A stretch of 33,573 nt of DNA, taken from assembly GCA_016934675.1 (NCBI GenBank), contig JAFGSJ010000062.1, forward strand, positions 1 to 33,573, in the 5' to 3' direction. The stretch is from a bacterium. GTDB lineage: Bacteria > CSSED10-310 > JAFGSJ01. The notes below the pieces were generated by a model. The model saw only the letters and a list, made by a program, of their open reading frames with translations. It was not told the origin of the DNA and made no database searches. The translations under genes and the position numbers were made by a program. Positions 1-6,046 of the stretch are shown piece after piece; positions within the stretch are counted from its first letter, which is position 1; the number at the start of each line of letters is the position of its first letter.

Positions 1-495
1 GCTCTGGCTCGGGTCTTTCGAGCCCGGTTGTTGACTGCCTTACACCAGGCAGGATTCACCATACCCGAAGGTGTGTCATCACACTGGGTCGTCGATTGTG
101 CCCATGTGGGCGAGGGAATAACGGCAATCAAATACTTGTCGCGCTATCTCTATCGAGGCGTCATCAGTGAACACAACATCATCTCTGATGCTCATGGCCA
201 CATCACCTTCAGATACTGTGACAGCACCACAGGAGAAACTCACACCCGTACTGTCAAGGGTGCGACGTTTTTATACCTGCTCATGCAACACGTCTTACCT
301 AAAGGATTTCGCAGGGTGAGAGACTACGGGTTTCTTCATGCCAATGCCAGAAAGCTCCTGGCTCTGATCCAACTGATCCTGCACGTCTGTATCGCCACTC
401 TCCCCGTTCGCCCACGACCTGTCATTCACTGTCCATTCTGTCAGGCAGCTATGAATATTGTGGCATTTCGGAGACTTGCGTGGAAATCAGGATGA
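1..495 (+). CDS. IS91-family transposase, 5'-truncated by the window edge
   Basis: The reading frame is open from base 1 (it reads ALARVFRARL before the first possible start at 28) to TGA at 493-495, so only the C-terminal ~164 residues are present. The residues YLSRYLYRGVIS, followed by a region ending in GFRRVRDYGFLHANARK, are characteristic of the Y2 transposase domain of IS91/IS801-like elements (HUH rolling-circle transposases). The catalytic HUH motif would lie upstream of the window. The C-terminal tail carries a short CPFC pair, as in the metal-binding tail of the family. The element may be complete or a remnant; only its 3' side can be seen. It ends about 230 bases before an integron-like cassette array. 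Confidence 0.85.
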   Translation, partial: ALARVFRARLLTALHQAGFTIPEGVSSHWVVDCAHVGEGITAIKYLSRYLYRGVISEHNIISDAHGHITFRYCDSTTGETHTRTVKGATFLYLLMQHVLPKGFRRVRDYGFLHANARKLLALIQLILHVCIATLPVRPRPVIHCPFCQAAMNIVAFRRLAWKSG

Positions 496-502
496 GTGGA
501 GC

Positions 503-540
503 GGGCTGTCAAGGGAGCCCCGTATAATCCCGTATAATCC
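503..540. repeat. Possible 3' end of the IS91-like element: hairpin plus tandem 10-mers
   Basis: Just after the transposase stop there is a short hairpin (GGGCT at 503-507, AGCCC at 516-520). Immediately after it a 10-base unit, CGTATAATCC, occurs twice in tandem (521-540). IS91-like elements end in short palindromic structures rather than long inverted repeats, so this is a candidate terminus. The exact boundary cannot be fixed without an empty site. Confidence 0.35.
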
Positions 541-724
541 CGAATGATCAAAGGAGGTCCACGAGACAAGAAAACATGGACGCTGCAGATAACGCCTTTT
601 CAAAAGGTCAATGCACTCTTGCGCCTCGATAGATACGACATTCCTCGAATATTACAACCAACCAATCGCAACAAAAAGAGATATTTTCTTAAGAATAAGA
701 GTGATATACTTCAAGGCAGGGCTT
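541..724. other. Gene-free AT-rich spacer between transposase and cassette array
   Basis: No supportable gene is seen. Short frames here lack a ribosome binding site and recognisable protein character. On the minus strand this stretch lies directly after the second attC-like site, so it may be the start of an interrupted further cassette beginning TTGAAC at 730. Confidence 0.4.
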
Positions 725-787
725 GTTCAACAACCGGATAAGATTGTGGTTCGTTTCACTCTCACAATCTATCCTTATTCGTTATGC
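725..787 (-). repeat. attC-like recombination site of cassette 2
   Basis: This is a 63-base site. On the minus strand the R'' core is GCATAAC (787-781; one mismatch to RYYYAAC) and the R' core is GTTGAAC (731-725; fits GTTRRRY). Between them, GGATAAGATTGTG (736-748) pairs with CACAATCTATCC (763-774) over 12 bp, with a single extrahelical A and a 14-base loop. Unpaired bases and spacer intervals of about 4-6 bases between core and stem are typical of attC. The stop codon of the 782-1609 gene lies inside the R'' core, as is common for cassette genes. Confidence 0.7.
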
Positions 788-1609
788 ACTTATTCCATTA
801 TCATACTTTTTAATTGACCCAATGATTTTATTGCAATTATTCAATTCATTTAATATTGGCACAAATTTTTTATCCAATTTTGAAGCAATAATAAATGACA
901 TCATTTTTATCCCTGTCGTGATAGATAGTGTTAAAACAATATCCTTGAAAATCTCTGATTTAATCCAATCATCATCATGATTTTTTCTCATTTCTTTTTC
1001 TGCCAAAGGTCCACCATGTACAAATGATGAAAGAACTGAATAATTAGGAATGATTTCAAGTAGAAAATTAAATTCTGAATTTTCTTCAAAATCATTAAAC
1101 TGGTTAATAATATAGTTTATTATAGATTTATATTGAAATTTATCTGATTTTCTTTTTAATTCTCTTTTTGAGGTTTGCTTTAACTCAGGATATGTATTGA
1201 TATATGATTGATATAATTCATTTCGATCAACCTCATGTCCTAGAATTTCAGATATTGATGCGTAGGATCCAATATATTGTATTGCTTCAGAAAGATCACA
1301 ATATTTGTAAAATTCGAGACCAACATCATCCTTCTTTTCAAGTCCATAGCGGAAAATGATATAATTACATTTAAGTAAATGTTCAAACAGTGACCTCAAA
1401 AGGATTTTTATAGCATAAACATTTCCTTCTTCAGAAAGTATGAATATAGCTTCCTTTATACTTTCAGTTCTGGCAATAAAACTTAATACTGATCTACCAA
1501 CATTTGGAATATCTGATTTTGAAAAAGAAATAGCAACTTCATTAAGTGATTTTTCCATTAAATAAAAGATATTTGAATCAATTTCGAATATTTTTTCTAA
1601 ATCAATCAT
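782..1609 (-). CDS. Cassette-encoded protein of unknown function (DUF5677-like)
   Basis: A 275-residue, AT-rich, predominantly helical protein with no signal peptide. The pattern RSLFEHLLKCNYI at about residues 92-104 and a later SSFVHGGP near residue 194 resemble the conserved RxxxE and S-x-x-H-G positions of the DUF5677 group, whose function is not established. I cannot assign an activity. The start ATG at 1607-1609 lies 15-20 bases inside the cassette boundary with only a weak purine stretch before it, which is usual for cassette genes read from an upstream promoter. Low GC compared with all neighbours and the flanking attC sites indicate acquisition by transfer. Confidence 0.75.
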   Translation of the reverse strand: MIDLEKIFEIDSNIFYLMEKSLNEVAISFSKSDIPNVGRSVLSFIARTESIKEAIFILSEEGNVYAIKILLRSLFEHLLKCNYIIFRYGLEKKDDVGLEFYKYCDLSEAIQYIGSYASISEILGHEVDRNELYQSYINTYPELKQTSKRELKRKSDKFQYKSIINYIINQFNDFEENSEFNFLLEIIPNYSVLSSFVHGGPLAEKEMRKNHDDDWIKSEIFKDIVLTLSITTGIKMMSFIIASKLDKKFVPILNELNNCNKIIGSIKKYDNGISA

Positions 1610-1625
1610 TTTTATATTCTTTTGT

Positions 1626-1754
1626 GCAGAACGTAAGCATCACCCGCCGCCCAGGATGCGACAAAGAGCGCCTGCGCCCCAAGAGACGATGACCACGCGA
1701 AAGTAGCTGTGGAACTCGAATCGTATGGGCGGTCGGGTGCATGCAGTGTTGGGC
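1626..1754 (-). repeat. attC-like recombination site of cassette 1 (long form)
   Basis: This is a 129-base site. On the minus strand the R'' core is GCCCAAC (1754-1748; perfect RYYYAAC). The opposite core, GTTCTGC (1632-1626), is degenerate in sequence but nearly complements the R'' of the next cassette. The arms GCATCACCCGCCGCCC (1637-1652) and GGGCGGTCGGGTGCATGC (1727-1744) pair perfectly over 16 bp except for two extrahelical bases on one arm, a hallmark of attC folding. The ~75-base centre forms the variable end, as in long VCR-like sites. Confidence 0.75.
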
Positions 1755-1767
1755 GGCATTTTTGCCT

Positions 1768-2754
1768 TTAATGCCTTTTCTCCAAGACGATCAAATCATC
1801 GTTCCAATCTGGGATAAAGAGACACCCCCCATAGTAATCCATGCTACATATCTTGGGAAGATTTAGCTTGAGCGGGTCAGTCTCTAGTGGGTTGTTCCTT
1901 TTGTCGGATTCGGCTGGGTGTTTCCCGGCAATGGTCGAAATCTGATGGGTGGAGTGATCTACCATCCGAACTACCTGGTTGTGAGTATCGCCAATGAAAA
2001 TATTGCCTGCCTCATCAAGGGACAATGAAAAGGGGCCATCGAAGTGCTCGCTCGGGTTGCTTCCTAAGGTGGCAGTGAGAGCATGGGCCCCATCTCCTGA
2101 ATATCCTGCTTCCCCTGTCCCGACTACTGTAGAGACGGTATTCATATGAACGTTAATCCGCCTCACGCTAAAGTTCTTGCTGTCTAGTACATACACATTG
2201 CCATCAGGCCCAAGCCGTAAATCGTAGATCCAGTTGAACTGAACCGTCTCAAATGGAACTGTTCCTTCTTGAAATCCAGGTTGTCCATTTCCGAGGGTCA
2301 AAATTGGTTCACCCGCCAAGTTGAATTTCCAGACCCGACATCCCACAATCTCATGTACCCATATGTTCCCTTGTTCATCATATACGCAGTTCCCGATGTC
2401 TTGAAGGCCCAGGCGTTTGGTGTTGATGAATAGTTCGGCTGATTTTCGGTCAGGCCAGACTTTGAAAACCTCATTTGTGCCGTTGCTTGATACGAGCAAT
2501 GAATCATCTGGCAATTCGGCGACGTAATGGGGGTGTTTCACACTGAAAGGGATATAGTTGTGACTTAACCCCTTGTCAACTGCGCCGGCTGTCCACAGGA
2601 ATTTATCTTCAACAGTAAGGCATCCCAGCCAATGCTCGTTATATTGGAGCATGTATTGTATGCCACTCTTTCCATGAAACCCAAAGGCACAAAAGCCTTG
2701 ACCCCATTGTTTCTGTGCCGTGAAGTTGAAGATATGCCTAATTTTCCATTCCAT
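1768..2754 (-). CDS. Cassette-encoded NHL-type beta-propeller protein
   Basis: A 328-residue protein with repeated blades such as SLDEAGNIFIGDTHNQVVRMV, LRLGPDGNVYVLDSKNFSVRRI and CVYDEQGNIWVHE, which match NHL repeats. A glycine-rich GTGEAGYSGDGAHA segment between blades is also typical of NHL proteins. There is no signal peptide or extra enzymatic domain, so it is probably a cytoplasmic binding or scaffold propeller. Ligand and role are unknown. I chose the ATG at 2752-2754 because GGAGAG (2761-2766) precedes it at good spacing. The frame stays open upstream to a TTG inside the cassette core (2796), but that has no ribosome site. The stop at 1768 lies 14 bases before the attC R'' core. Confidence 0.8.
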   Translation of the reverse strand: MEWKIRHIFNFTAQKQWGQGFCAFGFHGKSGIQYMLQYNEHWLGCLTVEDKFLWTAGAVDKGLSHNYIPFSVKHPHYVAELPDDSLLVSSNGTNEVFKVWPDRKSAELFINTKRLGLQDIGNCVYDEQGNIWVHEIVGCRVWKFNLAGEPILTLGNGQPGFQEGTVPFETVQFNWIYDLRLGPDGNVYVLDSKNFSVRRINVHMNTVSTVVGTGEAGYSGDGAHALTATLGSNPSEHFDGPFSLSLDEAGNIFIGDTHNQVVRMVDHSTHQISTIAGKHPAESDKRNNPLETDPLKLNLPKICSMDYYGGCLFIPDWNDDLIVLEKRH

Positions 2755-2790
2755 TTCGTTCTCTCCGTGTGAATTGAGTGGACCATGGCC

Positions 2791-2797
2791 GCCCAAC
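2791..2797 (-). other. Left recombination boundary of cassette 1
   Basis: GTTGGGC on the minus strand fits the GTTRRRY core. Together with three following bases it is the exact complement of the R'' end of this cassette's attC. No second core or stem is visible upstream (toward higher coordinates), so the preceding half is either an attI, a secondary site or a decayed attC. Confidence 0.55.
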
Positions 2798-3192
2798 GGA
2801 ATAAAAGGTTTCCTGATATTGCCTTGAGGTGGCGAAATCGCTGTCTAACACTCATTCTTGAATAGTTGCCTGATTGCTTGCACATCAAGGATATCAACGG
2901 TATTTTCTCCTGTTTTCCGGCGTGTTATCCGGATCGGTCTAACACGCGGGGGTGATCGTCTTGTTCATAGAATATCCTACGGGCTTTTCAACACACAAGT
3001 CAATTCTACCGTTCCTCTTCAAAAAGTCAACGATTGCCTGCAAGCGATCATCCGACACAGAATTGGATTTGAACACAGAACACAGCGAACACAGGGTTTT
3101 TGTATTTAGTAGCGTACAATTCTGCCCGTATTCTCCAGATTTTCTCCCGACTGGGCTCGGGGCAGGCTATCTCCTGTATTCTGTCTCCTGCC
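2798..3192. other. Gene-poor stretch with hairpin and a short remnant frame
   Basis: No complete gene is supported. On the minus strand a 39-codon frame (3058-2939) reads coherently (core LQAIVDFLKRNGRIDLCVEK) and could be the tail of a lost gene. It ends at a hairpin (2921-2946, arms CGTGTTA/TAACACG). The 9-mer GTGTTAGAC occurs twice on the minus strand (2945-2937 and 2851-2843). Around 3070-3105 and 3165-3195 there are CAGAACACAGCGAACACAG- and CTGTATTCTGTCTCCTG-type low-complexity tracts of a sort often seen in intergenic DNA. Confidence 0.4.
2921..2946. repeat. Inverted repeat CGTGTTA/TAACACG
   Basis: Seven-base perfect arms with a 12-base centre that itself contains the palindrome TCCGGA. 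No T-run follows on either strand, so it is not an obvious intrinsic terminator. Confidence 0.4.
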
Positions 3193-4659
3193 CTATTTCT
3201 TGATTTGTGACAGGCGGGGCATATGGGTGTTGTGGAGGAATCGCCAGACCGTGGCCAGGAAATCGCGCCAGTCCAGACGGTAGCGGAAAACCCGCCGGCG
3301 AACATTGTAGCCGAACCACAACTTATAAAACACGAGATAGGTCCGGTCGAATGGCAAACGGGTCAGGAACAGGAAAAATGGCATGAGTCGGGGAAATTTT
3401 ACCATGGCATCAAAGAAGTGATGGAGTCGTTCGATCTGTTTCTTCTCGGCTTCGGAGGAGAATATGAGTTCCGAGCGGAGATGGTAACTGGGCATGAGCT
3501 CATCGAGATTGCCCTGGTAATAGCCATTTTTCACGGCGTATTCGCCCAATTCGGTCCGGGGGTAGGGCTGATACAGCGAGACCCAGGAGAAACTCGGTTT
3601 GGCCTCGATATTCAGGAGCAGGGTCCGCAGATCGGTCTCGAGCGTGCTGCCCGGAAAACCGAGCATGTTTTGAGCAAAGAGTTTGAGCCCGGCTGAACGG
3701 ACCAGGCGAGCCGCTTCCACGATCTGGTCCCGGCTCATCCGCCTTTTCAGGAGCTCTGTCCGGATATAGTCGTCGCCGGCCTCGATGCCCATATAGACCG
3801 CCTGACAACCCGCTTTTTTCAGGAGGGTCACATTCTTTTCATTGACCTGGGCGGCATGAACACCGCAATAGAAAGGGACCGAAAAGCTGCTTGGGTAGGT
3901 CTGAGCAAATTCCTCGAGCCAGTCAGGCGTTAAAAGAAAATTGTCATCGACAAAACCGAGCATGGCCAGAGGATAACGGTCCACGATTTCCTTGATCTCG
4001 AGCATCAGATTGGGCACGCTCCGATGGCGGATTATCTTGCCCTTCTTGTGATAAATCTTGTGATAGGAATGATTAAAACAATAGGTGCATTTATTGGGAC
4101 AGCCGCGACCGGTGATGACTGTTTTGACCGGATTCCGTCGCAGAAAAGCATCGCGGGCATAGAGCAATTCCCGGTCTGGAAAGGGAATACTGTCCAGGTC
4201 CTCGATCAGGGGGCGGACTTGATTCTTGATTATGCCGGTCCTGGTCTTGACCCAGAAATTGGGCGTCTGCTCGAAATCGGTCCCCCGTTCGAACCGCTCC
4301 ACGAAATCAACGATCGCTTCGTCGCCTTCACCGATGCATACGGCATCGACGCCTTCGTGTTCGATCATCTCGGGGAAAAAAGTGGGATGCGGACCACCGA
4401 AGATGGACAGGACCCGGTCCGGCCGGTCCGAACGTTTTTTCAATTCGCGGTTCAGAGCCAGATAATCGTGATGTAAACCGGTGGTAGTGCTGTAGGTCAG
4501 AATGTCCGGATTGAAGCGTCGGATCGATTGCCAGAAATTCTTCTGGGTCAGCAGGGCCAGGTCGACACTGTGCCCGTGCTTCTTCAACGCAGCGGCGATG
4601 TAGAGCGGACCCAGCAGTTCCTGCATGGTCTCGCCCTTATTGATGAACATGACCCGCAT
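3193..4659 (-). CDS. B12-binding domain radical SAM protein
   Basis: A 488-residue protein. Residues 1 to ~135 form a cobalamin-binding-like Rossmann domain (FGGPHPTFF near 88-96, VCIGEGDEAI near 107-116). The radical SAM core has CPNKCTYC at residues 187-194, giving the CxxxCxxC ligands (C187, C191, C194) of the 4Fe-4S cluster that cleaves S-adenosylmethionine. Later motifs (GFVDDNFLL, GIEAGDD) fit the BchE/anaerobic Mg-protoporphyrin cyclase-like superfamily. A canonical DxHxxG cobalamin ligand is not obvious. The substrate is unknown; lipid, hopanoid or cofactor methylation or cyclisation are family possibilities. ATG at 4657-4659 follows an AAGG. It is divergent from the RAYT gene and shows no co-operonic partner. 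Confidence 0.85.
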   Translation of the reverse strand: MRVMFINKGETMQELLGPLYIAAALKKHGHSVDLALLTQKNFWQSIRRFNPDILTYSTTTGLHHDYLALNRELKKRSDRPDRVLSIFGGPHPTFFPEMIEHEGVDAVCIGEGDEAIVDFVERFERGTDFEQTPNFWVKTRTGIIKNQVRPLIEDLDSIPFPDRELLYARDAFLRRNPVKTVITGRGCPNKCTYCFNHSYHKIYHKKGKIIRHRSVPNLMLEIKEIVDRYPLAMLGFVDDNFLLTPDWLEEFAQTYPSSFSVPFYCGVHAAQVNEKNVTLLKKAGCQAVYMGIEAGDDYIRTELLKRRMSRDQIVEAARLVRSAGLKLFAQNMLGFPGSTLETDLRTLLLNIEAKPSFSWVSLYQPYPRTELGEYAVKNGYYQGNLDELMPSYHLRSELIFSSEAEKKQIERLHHFFDAMVKFPRLMPFFLFLTRLPFDRTYLVFYKLWFGYNVRRRVFRYRLDWRDFLATVWRFLHNTHMPRLSQIKK

Positions 4660-4913
4660 GATCGATGCCTTATCTTAAGTGTCTTACTCGGAGCCGGCCC
4701 AGCCGAACGAACAATCGGTCCAGACCGGGTATTGTTCTTTCCCTTGTTTCTAATGCCTGCCTTCCAAATTTACAACCTCGACCAGTCACACTTTGTTCCA
4801 CAGCCCTTTACCTTGATTATGATGTGACGAGATTTTTTTTGCTTTCCGATTATGGTTCTGGTATGATTATGCCGATTTCGAGCTATTAATGGACCAAGAG
4901 GGAGGTTAGCGCT
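4660..4913. promoter_or_regulatory. Divergent intergenic region
   Basis: This region separates the minus-strand radical SAM gene from the plus-strand transposase gene and must contain both promoters. I see no consensus pair good enough to place them. The main structure is the hairpin at 4709-4737. Confidence 0.4.
4709..4737. repeat. Hairpin upstream of the RAYT gene
   Basis: GAACAATCGGTC (4709-4720) pairs with GACCG (4723-4727) and ATTGTTC (4731-4737): 12 paired bases with a GGT bulge and a 2-base apparent loop that would open to 4 or more in practice. It lies ~180 bases before a REP-associated transposase gene. It lacks the GTAG head of classical REPs, so a REP assignment is only a possibility. 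Confidence 0.4.
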
Positions 4914-5960
4914 ATGCGTATGGTCAGGATCGTATTCAATGACGCTGATGAGGGCTACTATCACATCAGTGGTCGAACGGTGATGAATGCATTTATTATC
5001 AAGGAGGCGGAGAAGAGACGTTTTATCGAAATACTGCACAAGCTGGCCCAGGTCTATTATGTTCAGGTCATAGACTATGTGGTCCTGTCCAATCATTTCC
5101 ATTTGATCGTGAAACCGGTCAAGCCCGGTCAGAAGCTTCGGGTGCAGGATTTCAAGCGACGACATGAAGCGTATTACCAGAACATGTACGTCCAGAGGGA
5201 ATTTCGTCCGGATGACGAGTCGTTGCAGAAAATGAAGGGTCGGTGGAGCAATATATCGACATTCGTGCAGGACCTCTCGCAGCAGTTTTCGAGGTGGTTC
5301 AATCGCACGCATTATTCGGAGGGCCATGTCTGGTCTTGCCGGTTCAAGAGCGTGTTGATCGAGGGCGACCGGGCCCTGCTGGCCTGCATGGTCTATATCG
5401 ATTTGAACAGTATCCGGGCCGGTTTAGCCAGTCGTCCCGAGGACTATCCTTTTTGTTCGCTCTATGAATTGGTCCATCAACCGGACACGGCGGATTGGAT
5501 CGAGCTCAAGCCTCTGATCGAGGTGCTTTCTGAGGGGAAAAAGCCCCTCTCGAGATCAGAAGCCCTGAAAAAATACCTCCGTATCCTGCAACATGAGATC
5601 GTGATCGGTAAGAAAAAGAAAGCGGCGGATAAAAAGAAGAAAGCCGAGGCTGCAGCCCAGGGTCAGGACGACGAGGAAGAGGTCTTCGAGCAACCCACGA
5701 CCTTTCTGGAACGGAACCGATATTTCACTGATGGTGTTTTCCTGGGCAGCCGCGAATTCTGTGAGCAGAAATTTACTGAGTTTAATAATTATTTTAATAC
5801 GAAGCGGAGCCGCAAGGGTCGGCCTGTTCTCTCGAAAGGGTCTCGCGATCCGGATAGTCTGTTGAATTTTTATTCGATTCGTCAATTGAGTCCGAGCATA
5901 CAGCGAAAACGTCCCGCCTCGCTCCTGGAAGAATTGGGCGGCAAGGATTCTCAGTATTAG
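4914..5960 (+). CDS. REP-associated-type transposase (Y1/HUH, RAYT-like)
   Basis: A 348-residue protein. HFHLI at residues 61-65 is the HUH metal-binding pair of Y1 transposases, and GHVWSCRFKSVLIEGD with YIDLNSIRAGL are the C-terminal signatures of the TnpA-REP/Y1_Tnp family. Such proteins act as single-strand nucleases on palindromic sites. The nucleophilic tyrosine is not evident: the usual position reads FSRWFN, with the nearest tyrosine in NRTHY. Residues ~225-245 are a lysine/alanine-rich insert followed by an acidic stretch. ATG at 4914 has GGGAGG (4900-4905) ahead; a second ATG at 4920 is possible. No IS ends flank it, which fits a solitary domesticated RAYT. Confidence 0.8.
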   Translation: MRMVRIVFNDADEGYYHISGRTVMNAFIIKEAEKRRFIEILHKLAQVYYVQVIDYVVLSNHFHLIVKPVKPGQKLRVQDFKRRHEAYYQNMYVQREFRPDDESLQKMKGRWSNISTFVQDLSQQFSRWFNRTHYSEGHVWSCRFKSVLIEGDRALLACMVYIDLNSIRAGLASRPEDYPFCSLYELVHQPDTADWIELKPLIEVLSEGKKPLSRSEALKKYLRILQHEIVIGKKKKAADKKKKAEAAAQGQDDEEEVFEQPTTFLERNRYFTDGVFLGSREFCEQKFTEFNNYFNTKRSRKGRPVLSKGSRDPDSLLNFYSIRQLSPSIQRKRPASLLEELGGKDSQY

Positions 5961-6046
5961 ATATTTGGATAGTATCACGTTGAAGATGAACAGGTCGTAT
6001 AGAAAATCTTATTAGTTTTACTCATTCATCAATGGGGGAGGTCCTC

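Larger units (their letters stand above)
725..2797 (-). mobile_element. Two-cassette integron-like array without integrase (CALIN-type)
   Basis: Two genes on the minus strand are each followed by an attC-like site. In an integrated cassette the first bases (TTRRRY, after the G of the preceding core) complement the R'' core of its own attC. Here cassette 1 starts GTTGGGCGGC (minus strand, 2797-2788) and its attC starts GCCGCCCAAC (minus, 1757-1748), a perfect 10/10 complement. Cassette 2 starts GTTCTGCAC (1632-1624) and its attC starts GTGCATAAC (789-781), complementary at 8 of 9 positions. Each gene sits just inside its cassette. No IntI-like gene is present in the window and no attI can be assigned. 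The layout follows the known cassette architecture; activity is inferred. Confidence 0.75.

Noticed and set aside
2791..2850. A third attC or an attI next to cassette 1
   Set aside because: Only one core (GTTGGGC) is present; no complementary core or stem is found within 400 bases upstream.
3070..3110. GAACACAGCGAACACAG-type tract as a CRISPR or direct-repeat array
   Set aside because: It is a short low-complexity sequence with no regular spacers and no cas genes nearby.
4226..4476. Plus-strand frames inside the radical SAM gene
   Set aside because: They are shadows of the minus-strand gene with no start signals or family features.
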